Positions 1 through 9,284 of a DNA stretch of 64,000 bases are shown one piece after another; positions within the stretch are counted from its first letter, which is position 1; each line of letters begins with the position of its first letter. This stretch comes from Bacteroidales bacterium UBA5226 (GTDB lineage: Bacteria > Bacteroidota > Bacteroidia > Bacteroidales > UBA932). The notes below the pieces were generated by a model, which was not told where the DNA came from, made no database searches, and saw only the letters and a list, made by a program, of their open reading frames with translations. A program made the position numbers and the translations under genes. The stretch lies in contig DHUU01000001.1 of assembly GCA_002409325.1 (NCBI GenBank), positions 47,250-111,249 on the forward strand, in the 5' to 3' direction.

Positions 1-411
1 CCTGCCTTCCTCGGTACTGCTCATCGCAGAGAAGCCGCCCCCCTGAGCATTGTCTTTATTGACAACGGTATGGGTGAAGGCAAGCAGGATTTTGAGACCG
101 GGATGGTTCTTTTTCAGATCAACCACAGCAGCAAAACGGGATTCATCTCCCTGCAGGCGGAATTCCCGGTACTGGCCGTTCACAACGTACAACTCGGCAA
201 AGGCATAACAGATATGGGTCAGCAGCGAGGGATCAGGGATCCCCTGGCTGTAGTATGTTACATAGGATAAAGCTACCCGCCCTTCAATTCGCGCGGCCGG
301 GACAAACTCTTCCGGTTTTTCTTCTTCTTCCGGGCCGGGTTCGGGTTTTACCTCTTCTCGGTTACAGGACAAAACCAACACGAAAAAGAGCAGAAAACTT
401 AACTTTTTCAT
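1..411 (-). CDS. GH18 chitinase-like lipoprotein, 3' end outside the window
   Basis: The first 137 codons of a secreted glycoside hydrolase are present; the rest lies beyond the left edge. The product starts MKKLSFLLFFVLVLSC, a lipoprotein signal with Cys16, then has a Glu/Pro-rich linker to about residue 36. The GH18 start follows: a first strand ending in SYVTYY, an LLTHICYAFAEL motif typical of the second strand, and LKILLAFTH followed by GGGFSAM, matching the third strand of family 18 barrels. The catalytic DxxDxDxE motif would lie outside the window. It is the last gene of a minus-strand run with namZ and ampG, 11 bases after the namZ stop. That suggests action on GlcNAc-containing polymers such as peptidoglycan glycans rather than dedicated chitin use, which is inference. 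Confidence 0.8.
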   Translation of the reverse strand, partial: MKKLSFLLFFVLVLSCNREEVKPEPGPEEEEKPEEFVPAARIEGRVALSYVTYYSQGIPDPSLLTHICYAFAELYVVNGQYREFRLQGDESRFAAVVDLKKNHPGLKILLAFTHTVVNKDNAQGGGFSAMSSTEEGR

Positions 412-422
412 AGATCATCATA

Positions 423-1673
423 TCAATAAAGATAATAGCGCTGTGACAGCTGGCGAAAGGATTCTGCGTCTTTGTACCAGAAATCCCTGATATCACTGAA
501 CTGGTAACGTTCTGCAAATTTGGCCGTAATAAACGGACTACCTACCACTTTGGTAATACGTTCCAGGTTAAAGATAATCCCTGGATTGAGCTTGTGCATT
601 TCCTGTATTACGTAAAAATTAACATCGGTCAGGGGAGCTGCTGCCGGATCTATCAAATGTACCTGAACCCCGCCCAGGGTTGTGCCCTGTCCCCTGCTGT
701 AAAAAGGCCTGAAATAAATGGGCCTGAAATGTAGGCCGGGCAGCTGAAGGTTGTTCAGGTTGCGGGCCAGTTCTTCAGGTGCTATGGTGCTGTCTGCAGG
801 GGCAAACAACTGAAAAGGAAGTGTATAACCCACTCCTATGGAAACTACGGATAAATCCCCTGCTATACCGCTCATAGGATAGAAGAAGGCTGTGATAGCC
901 TGGGGAATATGCGGGGAGGATGCTATCCACTGTAAACCCGTCTGGTCATAGAACATGTCTCGATTCCACCCTTCCATTGGTACTACGCGCAGGTTGCAGC
1001 GGGCACTCTCCCCGGGCCGGGCACCCGAGCCCAGCATACGCTCGCCATTGAGAAGCAGTGCCAGTTCTCCGCAAGTCAGGCCATATACGTAGGGAATCCT
1101 GTATTGGCTAACAAAGGTAAAGCAGCCGTCTTCCACGTAACACCCCTCTACCTTCCTGCCTCCAATAGGATTGGGCCGGTCCAGGACAACAAATTCAATA
1201 CCCAGTTCCGCACAGGCCTCCATGGCCAGTCCCATGGTGGAAATATAGGTGAAAGAACGAGAACCGATATCCTGGATATCGTAAACGAGCACATCTATGT
1301 TCCGGAGCATTTCGGGGGTGGGTTTCCGGGTGCTTCCGTAGAGCGAATACACGGGAAGCCCTGTGGCCGGATCGTTCACAGTGGAGATGTGATCACCGGC
1401 ATGCACGTCCCCACGTACCCCATGCTCGGGCCCGTACAGGGCCACCAGGTTGACGTTGGGTGCTTCAAACAGGATATCTATAGTAGACTGAAGGTCACGG
1501 TCCACGCCGGTGGGATTCGTTATCAGGCCCACCCGTTTGCCTTCCAGACAGGAAAAGTTGGATTCCCGTAACATATCGATGCCTGTCTTTACCACAATTT
1601 CCTGTGATTGACAAGATAGAGAAATCAGGAGTATTACCAGAAAAAGGGACCCCTTGAACATATAGTTTTTCAT
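423..1673 (-). CDS. namZ: DUF1343 exo-beta-N-acetylmuramidase, NamZ family (GH171)
   Basis: This is a DUF1343 protein; characterised members (NamZ) release N-acetylmuramic acid from the non-reducing end of peptidoglycan fragments. I chose the ATG at 1673, which gives MKNYMFKGS and a lipoprotein signal ending LSC (Cys21). The reading frame is open further upstream, but that would overlap the ampG-like gene and bury the signal. Family landmarks include GKRVGLITNPTG, LYGPEHGVRGD, LVYDIQDIGSRSFTY, VLDRPNPIGG and a C-terminal GVQVHL segment. The length of about 416 residues suits the family. It lies 13 bases after the upstream permease gene, so muramic acid released outside the cytoplasm could be taken up by the same operon. 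Confidence 0.9.
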   Translation of the reverse strand: MKNYMFKGSLFLVILLISLSCQSQEIVVKTGIDMLRESNFSCLEGKRVGLITNPTGVDRDLQSTIDILFEAPNVNLVALYGPEHGVRGDVHAGDHISTVNDPATGLPVYSLYGSTRKPTPEMLRNIDVLVYDIQDIGSRSFTYISTMGLAMEACAELGIEFVVLDRPNPIGGRKVEGCYVEDGCFTFVSQYRIPYVYGLTCGELALLLNGERMLGSGARPGESARCNLRVVPMEGWNRDMFYDQTGLQWIASSPHIPQAITAFFYPMSGIAGDLSVVSIGVGYTLPFQLFAPADSTIAPEELARNLNNLQLPGLHFRPIYFRPFYSRGQGTTLGGVQVHLIDPAAAPLTDVNFYVIQEMHKLNPGIIFNLERITKVVGSPFITAKFAERYQFSDIRDFWYKDAESFRQLSQRYYLY

Positions 1674-1686
1674 AACCGTAGGTTTA

Positions 1687-2994
1687 TTATTTTTTACCGT
1701 AATCTTCCGGAAGTTTCCTGCTAACCATCCAGGAGGCAAAGATGCCGGGGAGCGTGCATAAACAAACAAACCAGAAAAACCTCTGGTAACCCAGCGCTTC
1801 CTGTATGGCCCCTGCAGCCATACCCGGTAACATCATGCCCAGGGCCATGAAGCCGGTTCCTATGGCATAATGTGATGTTTTATGTTCTCCGTTAGCAATA
1901 TAGATCAGGTACAGCATGAATGCGGTAAAACCGAACCCATAGCCTAATTGCTCCATAGCAACGGAAGCAATAATCACCCAGATATTCTGTGGCAGAACCG
2001 AGGCCATATAAACATAGAGCAGGTCTGGCAGGTTAATGGCCAGGGCCATGGGCAGGATCCATTTCTTAAGGCCTTGGCGTGAAACAACAATGCCCCCAAT
2101 GATTCCTCCCACCAACAAAGAAATTACGCCTATGGTCCCGTATACCATCCCTACTGTGGCCGTTGGAAGGGCCAGACCTCCCGCTTCCCCTTTGTCAAGC
2201 AGGAACGGAGAGGCAATTTTTACTAGCTGTGATTCACCCAGCCGGTATGTGAGAATAAAGAAAAAGACGAGTCCCAGGTCTTTCTTTTTGAAGAAGGAGC
2301 CGAAAGTAAGAAAGAAATCCTTGAGCAGTCCCACAGGGGTGATATTGTCCCTGGATTTGTCGCTTGCAGGACGTGGCAGGATAAATTTGTGGTACAGGGC
2401 AAGTGCCAGGAAGATAGCAGCCAAAAGGTAGAAGGAAAGACTCCAGGCCAGGGGAATGTTCCCGGCTGTTGAAGGCAATATTTTGCCTTCTTCCAGCCAT
2501 CCGGCCAGCATGACCAGGATTCCCTGACCGAAAATGGTGGCGAACCGGTAAAAAGTATTCCTGATCCCTACAAAGAAAGATTGCTCCCCTTCTTTGAGGG
2601 CGAGCATATAAAATCCGTCGGCCGCTATATCATGGGTGGCCGAACTGAATGCAATCAGCCAGAAAAAAGCCAGTGTAGCCCTGACAAAAAAAGACGCCGG
2701 AATAAAAAAGGCAACCCCTGCGAATCCTACCGCCACAAAGCTCTGCATCAGAATAATCCATAACCGTTTGGTCTTGATAAGATCCACAAACGGGCTCCAC
2801 AGGGGTTTGATGACCCAGGGCAGGTACAGCCAGCTTGTATATAAGGCTATGTCTGTATTGGACAAACCAAGCCGCTTGTACATGATCACGGCTATGGTCA
2901 TAACCGCCACATAGGGCAGTCCCTGGGCAAAATACAACGTGGGAATCCACGCCCAGGCATTCTTTCTTTTACCGACTGAAGATTCGTTCATCAA
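1687..2994 (-). CDS. ampG: AmpG-like muropeptide permease (MFS)
   Basis: A 435-residue major facilitator protein with about twelve hydrophobic segments along its whole length. The opening WIPTLYFAQGLPY and the following LYLPWVIKPLWSPFVD are characteristic of the AmpG family, which imports anhydromuropeptides or amino sugars across the inner membrane. A conserved-looking ATHDIAADGFY segment lies near residue 130. The start overlaps the stop of the upstream SpoIID-like gene by four bases, implying translational coupling. The genes on both sides act on peptidoglycan (SpoIID domain, NamZ, GH18), supporting a wall-recycling role. The exact substrate (anhydro-muropeptide or free MurNAc) cannot be told from sequence. 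Confidence 0.85.
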   Translation of the reverse strand: MMNESSVGKRKNAWAWIPTLYFAQGLPYVAVMTIAVIMYKRLGLSNTDIALYTSWLYLPWVIKPLWSPFVDLIKTKRLWIILMQSFVAVGFAGVAFFIPASFFVRATLAFFWLIAFSSATHDIAADGFYMLALKEGEQSFFVGIRNTFYRFATIFGQGILVMLAGWLEEGKILPSTAGNIPLAWSLSFYLLAAIFLALALYHKFILPRPASDKSRDNITPVGLLKDFFLTFGSFFKKKDLGLVFFFILTYRLGESQLVKIASPFLLDKGEAGGLALPTATVGMVYGTIGVISLLVGGIIGGIVVSRQGLKKWILPMALAINLPDLLYVYMASVLPQNIWVIIASVAMEQLGYGFGFTAFMLYLIYIANGEHKTSHYAIGTGFMALGMMLPGMAAGAIQEALGYQRFFWFVCLCTLPGIFASWMVSRKLPEDYGKK

Positions 2995-4298
2995 TAAATA
3001 ATTTGTGCCCGGGAACCCGGGTAGTAATGCTGGAGAATCTGTTTATAGGAATAACCGCGCGAAGCCATTACCGCACCCCCAATCTGGCACAACCCCACGC
3101 CGTGTCCCCAGCCGGCCCCATAGAGGAGAAAACCGTCCGAACGTTTGACAGGGATGAAGGCCGAGGAATACAGGTGGGATTCTGAAAGGGCCTTGCGGAT
3201 AAGCAGGTCTTTGCCGATGATGAGCGTCTTTTTTGTTCCCACAATCTTCAGGCGGCATATCCGTCCCGAGGCTCCCCTTTCCAGGGGAATCAGCTCCTGC
3301 ACCAGGCCAAAGTCAACGCCAATGCGTCTTTTGATCAAATCGGAAAGCTCTTCGAATGTGTAGGCAACTTCCCAGCGGTAAAAACCTTTTGTTTCCTGAT
3401 CGTATGTATTCAAGACCTGGGAAAGGACTTCGTTGTCGGCGGTATTGCAGAAAGCGGGCGGAGCGCTGCGGATCCAGATCTCGGCCTGTACAGGATCGGT
3501 AAGGTCCGGAAAAGGCACCTCGTCGGGTAAAGATTCCCCATCGTATTTTCCCTGCAGGTAAGGGTGCTCGGCAGGTTCCCAGGAGGTGGAAAAACGCTCC
3601 ATGATGCCCCCGCAGCATTTTGAAAAGCGTGCATCACAAATTTTTCCTTCATAGGTAAGGACCTCGCCGGCCGTCTGGTTAACGGCCTGTGTGACATTAT
3701 CAATGGATTGAGAAGGACGGGTGATGCCCTGGTAGCGCTGGCAATGGTCATCTGCGCAGACATCAAAAAGGGTATGATCCTCCCTGTCCCACCATTTGAT
3801 CCATTCCTGGTCGGTACGCACTTCGCTGGGACAGACTTCTTGCTGCTGTTGCGCTATTCCCTGTCTCTTTTCAATTTGTGATAGCAGCCAGCTGCGCGAT
3901 ATGACGGCATGGGCCTTCAGGTATTCCAGGGTGCTGGTGGCGCTCATTTCAGAGGCAATGACACTGACCAGGTAGTCTTCCAGGGGAAGTACATTCACAG
4001 CGCGGATCATGTTGTTTTCAGAAATCAAAACCAGCGACCCGCGAAAGCGTTGGTCTTCCCTGCGTTCCCAGTGAAAGTCAATGCCTATGACAACGTCTTT
4101 CAGCACAAATGAGGCGGAATGGTCCTGAGGTTCAAAAACAAACCGGTTTCTGACCTTATCCTGAAACCGAACCTGTCCGCTCTCTGCCGTAGCCGTGAAA
4201 CAGCCCGAATATGCCCCATAATTGCCTTCCAGCTCAAAAGAGATGGAGGGTGCAAGCAGGATGCCTACTTCAATTGTTTTCTTGCCTGAATTTCCCAT
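2991..4298 (-). CDS. SpoIID/LytB-domain peptidoglycan hydrolase-like protein
   Basis: A 435-residue protein with the SpoIID domain. LPLEDYLVSVIASEM carries the expected catalytic Glu at about 117, followed by LKAHAVISRSW; the C terminus has GWGHGVGLCQIGG and YYPG. SpoIID proteins are lytic transglycosylases acting on denuded glycan strands. The first 25 residues are not hydrophobic and I see no signal peptide or lipobox at the only reasonable ATG, which is unusual for an enzyme working on the wall. The gene overlaps the upstream glycosyltransferase end by 34 bases and the downstream ampG start by 4, so it sits inside a tight operon. It could act in the cytoplasm on imported fragments, or leave the cell by an unrecognised route. 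Confidence 0.85.
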   Translation of the reverse strand: MGNSGKKTIEVGILLAPSISFELEGNYGAYSGCFTATAESGQVRFQDKVRNRFVFEPQDHSASFVLKDVVIGIDFHWERREDQRFRGSLVLISENNMIRAVNVLPLEDYLVSVIASEMSATSTLEYLKAHAVISRSWLLSQIEKRQGIAQQQQEVCPSEVRTDQEWIKWWDREDHTLFDVCADDHCQRYQGITRPSQSIDNVTQAVNQTAGEVLTYEGKICDARFSKCCGGIMERFSTSWEPAEHPYLQGKYDGESLPDEVPFPDLTDPVQAEIWIRSAPPAFCNTADNEVLSQVLNTYDQETKGFYRWEVAYTFEELSDLIKRRIGVDFGLVQELIPLERGASGRICRLKIVGTKKTLIIGKDLLIRKALSESHLYSSAFIPVKRSDGFLLYGAGWGHGVGLCQIGGAVMASRGYSYKQILQHYYPGSRAQIIY

Positions 4299-5719
4299 GT
4301 ACGCAATCTATCTTTGTAAAGGTTGTTTGCATTGACCTTTTCCGGTTCAAGTGCCGCATCTGAATTACCTTCCCAGCGCCTGCAGTTGTACAAGACTTCG
4401 TATATGCGCCCGATCTGGTATTGCCTGGAAAAGCGCAGGCCGAGCCCGTAATCTTCTCCGTAATTGGTGTTGGGCAGGAGGAGTGTACGCAGGACGGGAG
4501 CATAAAATGCCCGCGGGGCTCCCAGCCCGTTGATACGCAGGGCGTTGTTTCTGCCGTTATCAGGAGTCCATTCACGATGGTCGATAATGCCCGGAGGGAG
4601 AGTATTCAACTTGAAATCAGTCATCCTGTAGGTACCGATAATCATGCCGCACTGTTGCTGGTAAAATGCTTCTACGATCCGACGCAGTGAATCCGGCCCG
4701 GAATATACATCGTCGCTGTCCAGCTGTACCAGGAACTTTCCGCATTTGGGATGATGCAGGGCCGTGTTCCACAAGCCGCCCACAAACAAATCCTTTCTGT
4801 TGGGTGTGATGAGGATCAGACGCGGATCATCCCTGAATTTTTCAATTATTGATACCGTCTTGTCTGTACTGTGGTGGTTCACAACGATTACATTGAACTT
4901 AAAGTCCGTTTCCTGTCCCAGGGCTGAACGGACTGCGTCTTCTATAGTCTTTTCACGGTTAAATACAGGGATCATGACCGAGGCTTCGTACTCAAAATCC
5001 TTCCTTCCCAGGTCTACCGGGCTAAACACCGGAGGGAGGTAGGCCCCTATGGCTTTTAGGTGCTCGGTACAGACTTTCTCCATATCTACCTGCACTTCAC
5101 GGTTCTTTGGATCAACGTAATCAAAAAGTTTCTCCCCGGACTTACGGGTATCTGTTTCCTCTTCTGTGTATAGAACTTCGTTTATGTGTACCAGAGAAGC
5201 CATCCTGCTGACAGTCAGCCTGAGATTATACATGCCGGCATACGGATAGTCACCCGTTGTCTGAACAACGGCTTTTTTAAGATAAGATGTGTTATAACAC
5301 AATACCGATCCAAAATTGAAATCATCCCGCAGTGCCCCCTCCTGGCATTGAATGAGTGGCATTTTCCTGCGTTGCCCGCCAATTATCTGGTAATGATCTG
5401 CATACAACATTCCCGCACCGGTATCATCTCCCAGCTGGACAAAACGTTCCAGGGCAAAATAACCGGGAACCAGGGTTGTGTATTTGGTATAGATCAGTGT
5501 ATAATCCGCCGTAGCGGCCTGGGCTATGCCGGCCACAGTGGCCGAAGAGGTCAGGTTGCTTACCTTAATGACTTGCAGCCCGGTATCTGAAAAGTCGGCA
5601 TGCTTGTCTGCAGATAAAAGAAATATGCGGTTAATAATCTGCAGGGATTTCAGATGCGACAAGGTGGCTTTTACCTGGTAATGATCGATAGCAGGAATAA
5701 AGCAATCAATTCTTTTCAT
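4265..5719 (-). CDS. Family 2 glycosyltransferase with two GT-A-like halves
   Basis: A 484-residue cytoplasmic protein without membrane segments. Residues from about 245 to the end form a standard GT2 domain: SVMIPVFNREKTIEDAV opens the fold, VVNHHSTDKT is the nucleotide loop, and QLDSDD at 332-337 holds the metal-binding acidic motif. The first 240 residues look like a second, degenerate GT-A fold (ADYTLIYTKYTTL, then GMLYADHYQI) lacking a clear DXD. It is the first gene of the peptidoglycan-salvage operon, with a TACCTTTG -7 element at 5758-5751. Donor and acceptor are unknown. The context suggests a link to wall fragments or a surface glycan, which is inference. Confidence 0.8.
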   Translation of the reverse strand: MKRIDCFIPAIDHYQVKATLSHLKSLQIINRIFLLSADKHADFSDTGLQVIKVSNLTSSATVAGIAQAATADYTLIYTKYTTLVPGYFALERFVQLGDDTGAGMLYADHYQIIGGQRRKMPLIQCQEGALRDDFNFGSVLCYNTSYLKKAVVQTTGDYPYAGMYNLRLTVSRMASLVHINEVLYTEEETDTRKSGEKLFDYVDPKNREVQVDMEKVCTEHLKAIGAYLPPVFSPVDLGRKDFEYEASVMIPVFNREKTIEDAVRSALGQETDFKFNVIVVNHHSTDKTVSIIEKFRDDPRLILITPNRKDLFVGGLWNTALHHPKCGKFLVQLDSDDVYSGPDSLRRIVEAFYQQQCGMIIGTYRMTDFKLNTLPPGIIDHREWTPDNGRNNALRINGLGAPRAFYAPVLRTLLLPNTNYGEDYGLGLRFSRQYQIGRIYEVLYNCRRWEGNSDAALEPEKVNANNLYKDRLRTWEIQARKQLK

Positions 5720-5750
5720 AAAAAAATGTCGGTTTTCTTTTTATTATAGG

Positions 5751-5778
5751 CAAAGGTACAATCTTTTTACTATTTTTG
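5751..5778. promoter_or_regulatory. Divergent Bacteroidota-type -7 elements
   Basis: On the minus strand, TACCTTTG at 5758-5751 precedes the glycosyltransferase start at 5719. On the plus strand, TATTTTTG at 5771-5778 precedes the ATG at 5800. Both match the TANNTTTG -7 consensus of the Bacteroidota primary sigma factor. No good TTTG -33 box is visible for either, so this is a pattern match only. Confidence 0.45.
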
Positions 5779-5799
5779 CCGACTGTAACCAAAGTTATC

Positions 5800-6525
5800 A
5801 TGACCCGATCCTGTTCCTTGCCAGCAATCCTCTTTTTCCTTACTCTTCATCTGCTATTGAGTGAAATCCTGCCCGCCCAGGATCACACCGCAGTTAGCAG
5901 GTATTATGTGGAACAGAGCGGTGGCTATTCACCCCTTTACAACGGGATAATACCGCCTATGTATAGCATGTTCTACGAAGGTACCTATTACCTTGTTTCA
6001 GATGCATATTACCCGGGGACCGTCCTGTATAACGGGAAATTGTACGTTGATATGCAACTCAACCTGAACGTGCATAGGGATGAATTGTACGTAATGATAC
6101 CGGAATTCAATTCCAGCTCTGTTCTCTTGAAGGCCCATGTAGAATCGTTCACTATGGGCGACATGCATTTTGTCAATATCGTGAAGGAAAAATGGCCTAA
6201 TGCTCCGGAACAGGGATATTACCGTGTCCTGTATTCGGGAAACGATATAAGTGTCCTGAAAAGGACCGTCAAGAGAATGAACAGTGCGACAGCAGCCAAT
6301 GACAGAAAGGTGTCTTACGTTTTTGAAGAGAGTACTTCTTATTACATCCTCAGAAACGGTTATTTTCACCCGGTTAACCGTAAATCTTCGGTTTTACAGG
6401 TTTTACCCGAACTGCGCAAGGAATTGAATCGCCATATAAGAGATGAAAAGCTCAAATTCGGAAAAGACCAGCGGGAAGCCTCTTTAGTGTCGTGTGCGAT
6501 GCTATATCAAAAGGAGGCAAAATGA
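5800..6525 (+). CDS. Secreted protein of unknown function
   Basis: About 241 residues. The ATG at 5800 is preferred over an in-frame TTG at 5776 because the TTG falls inside the putative -7 element. The N terminus (MTRSCSLPAILFFLTLHLLL, then EILPAQ) is a cleavable signal peptide. The mature part is rich in Tyr, with phrases such as MFYEGTYYLVSDAYYPGTVLYNGKLYVD, and is likely all-beta. I recognise no domain. The stop overlaps the start of the STN-TonB receptor by four bases (ATGA), so the two are translationally coupled. The protein probably works with that receptor at the envelope. Related small proteins before receptor genes in Bacteroidota are poorly described. Confidence 0.7.
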   Translation: MTRSCSLPAILFFLTLHLLLSEILPAQDHTAVSRYYVEQSGGYSPLYNGIIPPMYSMFYEGTYYLVSDAYYPGTVLYNGKLYVDMQLNLNVHRDELYVMIPEFNSSSVLLKAHVESFTMGDMHFVNIVKEKWPNAPEQGYYRVLYSGNDISVLKRTVKRMNSATAANDRKVSYVFEESTSYYILRNGYFHPVNRKSSVLQVLPELRKELNRHIRDEKLKFGKDQREASLVSCAMLYQKEAK

Positions 6526-9284
6526 AAAGACGCTTATACTCCCTCCGGCATATACTCCTGCTGTCTATTTCATTGTCAGTCATTGGTGTGGCCTATGCTC
6601 AGGAATCTTACAACCTGCGTTATGTTACCCTGGATTCCATAGTAAGGACACTGGAACATCGTACTCCTGACCGTTTCTATTATGCACCTGAACAAACAGA
6701 TACCTTATTAATCACCCTGCAGGCTGAAACAGGAAATGTGTTGGAAACGCTTGGCAGGGAATTGAAAAAAAGTGGTTTTTCACTTTACCGCGTGCAACAA
6801 CACCGGTGGGCCATTCTCAGGGGAACCCCCGTAAGTGGAATACACGAAGGTTTTTATTCCGATTCCATGGAAAACGGGAAACACAACCAGGAAGAATTAT
6901 CACAGATTTCAGATAACGGGAAACAGGCTGCAGATTCCGAAAACCGCCTTTATACACTGGGAGATCCACAATTTTCCGGTCTTGAAGGAAGTGTCCGCCT
7001 TACCGGGTATATACATGACCACCTGAGCGGAGAACCCGTTTCGGGGGTAACCGTTATGACTGAGGACAAGAAATATTACGCCATGTCCGATTCCTACGGA
7101 TTTTACTCCCTTTCTATGCCCAGAGGATACAACACGCTCATCATTCAGGGTTTTGGCTACAAGGATTCGCGTCGTTACCTCCGGATATTTTCCGACAGTG
7201 CTCTGGATTTGAACATAGCAGAAGAGGTTTTTTCTTTGCAGGGTATTGTTGTCTCGGCAGAAAAAATGGAAAATGTACGAAATGTGCGCCTGGGCCTTGA
7301 ACGTGTCAGGGCAGACAGAATCCGCCATATTCCAATGGCTTTCGGAGAAGCAGACGTGATCAGGGCGGTGCTGACACTGCCAGGTGTCAAATCGGTGGGT
7401 GAAGCGGCCGGGGGGTTTAATGTCAGGGGCGGCGCAACAGACCAGAACCTGATCCTGTACAACCAGGGGACCATATATAATTCATCCCACCTTTTCGGGC
7501 TGTTTTCGCTCTTCAATAACGATGTGATCAGCAGCCTGGAATTGTACAAAAGCTCAATTCCTGCAAAGTACGGCGGCCGGATCTCTTCTGTCCTGGAAGT
7601 TAATTCAAGGGAAGGCAATAAAAACCGCTTTACCGGATCGGCAGGTATCGGACTGCTTACCACAAAACTCACACTGGAAGGGCCCATAATTAAAGACAGA
7701 ACATCAGTTTTGATTGCCGGACGCACAACGTATTCAAACTGGCTCATGAAGCTCATTCCAAAGGAAAGCGGGTACAATAACGGTTCGGCCAATTTCTATG
7801 ACCTGAACGCCGGAATATCGCACCGTTTCAATCAGAACAACCACCTGTTTGTGAACGGTTATTTCTCCCGGGACAGGTTTTCTTTTGATCCCAATGTCTC
7901 CTACCGCTACCAGAACATCAACGGTTCTGTCCGTTACCGCAGCGTCCTTACAGACCGTACCGATATGGTCCTGACCCTGGCCTATGATAAATACAATTAC
8001 CATATGCAGGATACCACTAATACAGCCATGGGTTATGACATGTCGTTTTCTTTACAGCAGGTAAGCCTTAAAGCCGATTTTTCCACCCGTCTGAACGGGA
8101 AACACAAACTGGATTATGGACTCAATGCCTTTTATTACATCCTGGATCCGGGTACCTATGTTCCGTTTGACCATAGATCCCTTGTTTCTGCGGACATCCT
8201 GCAAAGAGAACAGGCCTTTGAAACAGCCCTCTATCTGAGCGATACCTGGGAAATCACACCGGAACTGTCTGTGGAAATGGGGTTCCGGTACGGCTTATAC
8301 TCTGCCCTAGGCCCCAACCGTCATTACCTGTACCATCCCGATAAGCCCAGGTCGGTGGAAACCACCATAGATAGTGTTTCTGTAGGAGCTGGTAAAATGA
8401 TCGCCCCCTATCATGCTCCTGAATTCAGGGTTTCTATGCGCTATGCCTTTACCAGCGATTTTTCGGTCAAGGCCGGATTCAACAGCATGCGACAGAATAT
8501 CCACATGTTATCCAACACAACGGTCATATCCCCCACCGACATATGGAAATTATCCGATGCCAATATCCGGCCCCAGAAAGGCTGGCAAACAGCCCTTGGT
8601 TTTTATAAAAACCTTATGAACAACACCCTGGAGCTTTCTGTAGAAGGATACTACAAACATATGGACCGTTATCTGGATTACGCTTCCTTTGCCCGCCTGC
8701 TGATGAACCACCGTATTGAAACCGATGTCATAGAAACACGCGGAAGGGCATATGGCGTGGAGGTGATGCTTAAACGATCCCTGGGAAGGCTCAACGGCTG
8801 GCTATCCTATACCTATTCCCGTACAGAACTCAGACAGGATGATCCCAGGGTGGCGGAACCTGTAAACAAGGGGAACTGGTACCCGGCACCCTACGACAAG
8901 CCACATGATCTGAAACTGGTCGGAAATTTTAAATTTACACACCGTTTCAGTTTCTCCATGAACATGGACTATAGTACGGGAAGGCCTATGACCATGCCCG
9001 TTGGCACTTATTACTATGCCGGAGGCTGGCGGCTGTTGTACGGTGACCGGAACGCCCACCGCATTCCGGATTATTTCCGGTTGGATATATCGTTCAACAT
9101 AGAGCCGTCCCATAAACTTACCCTGCTCACCCACAGTTCCGTTACTATTGGTGTGTATAATGTGACGGGGAGAAAGAATCCCTATTCTGTATTCTTCCAG
9201 ACAGAAGGCAACACGGTTAATTCCTATATGCTTTCCATTTTCGGATGTCCGATTCCCTACATAACATACAACATAAGGTTCTAA
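6522..9284 (+). CDS. TonB-dependent receptor with STN and carboxypeptidase-regulatory-like domains
   Basis: About 920 residues. The ATG at 6522 has a strong AGGAGG at 6512-6517 and yields a signal peptide ending AYAQ. The domains run in order. An STN domain spans roughly 20-105 (VTLDSIVRTLEHRT onward). A CarboxypepD_reg-like beta sandwich spans 155-235 (LTGYIHDHLSGEPVSGVTV). The plug follows at about 260-375, with GGFNVRGGATDQNLILYN and IPAKYGGRISSVLEVNSREG. The outer-membrane barrel ends in the aromatic residue of NIRF. The STN domain normally contacts an inner-membrane anti-sigma factor, but no FecI/FecR pair is adjacent. There is no SusD; a DUF4249 lipoprotein follows instead, an arrangement seen in other Bacteroidota. 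The ligand is unknown. Confidence 0.92.
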   Translation: MKRRLYSLRHILLLSISLSVIGVAYAQESYNLRYVTLDSIVRTLEHRTPDRFYYAPEQTDTLLITLQAETGNVLETLGRELKKSGFSLYRVQQHRWAILRGTPVSGIHEGFYSDSMENGKHNQEELSQISDNGKQAADSENRLYTLGDPQFSGLEGSVRLTGYIHDHLSGEPVSGVTVMTEDKKYYAMSDSYGFYSLSMPRGYNTLIIQGFGYKDSRRYLRIFSDSALDLNIAEEVFSLQGIVVSAEKMENVRNVRLGLERVRADRIRHIPMAFGEADVIRAVLTLPGVKSVGEAAGGFNVRGGATDQNLILYNQGTIYNSSHLFGLFSLFNNDVISSLELYKSSIPAKYGGRISSVLEVNSREGNKNRFTGSAGIGLLTTKLTLEGPIIKDRTSVLIAGRTTYSNWLMKLIPKESGYNNGSANFYDLNAGISHRFNQNNHLFVNGYFSRDRFSFDPNVSYRYQNINGSVRYRSVLTDRTDMVLTLAYDKYNYHMQDTTNTAMGYDMSFSLQQVSLKADFSTRLNGKHKLDYGLNAFYYILDPGTYVPFDHRSLVSADILQREQAFETALYLSDTWEITPELSVEMGFRYGLYSALGPNRHYLYHPDKPRSVETTIDSVSVGAGKMIAPYHAPEFRVSMRYAFTSDFSVKAGFNSMRQNIHMLSNTTVISPTDIWKLSDANIRPQKGWQTALGFYKNLMNNTLELSVEGYYKHMDRYLDYASFARLLMNHRIETDVIETRGRAYGVEVMLKRSLGRLNGWLSYTYSRTELRQDDPRVAEPVNKGNWYPAPYDKPHDLKLVGNFKFTHRFSFSMNMDYSTGRPMTMPVGTYYYAGGWRLLYGDRNAHRIPDYFRLDISFNIEPSHKLTLLTHSSVTIGVYNVTGRKNPYSVFFQTEGNTVNSYMLSIFGCPIPYITYNIRF

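Noticed and set aside
5776..5800. TTG at 5776 as start of the secreted protein gene
   Set aside because: The TTG lies within the TATTTTTG promoter element, and the ATG at 5800 gives a proper signal peptide.
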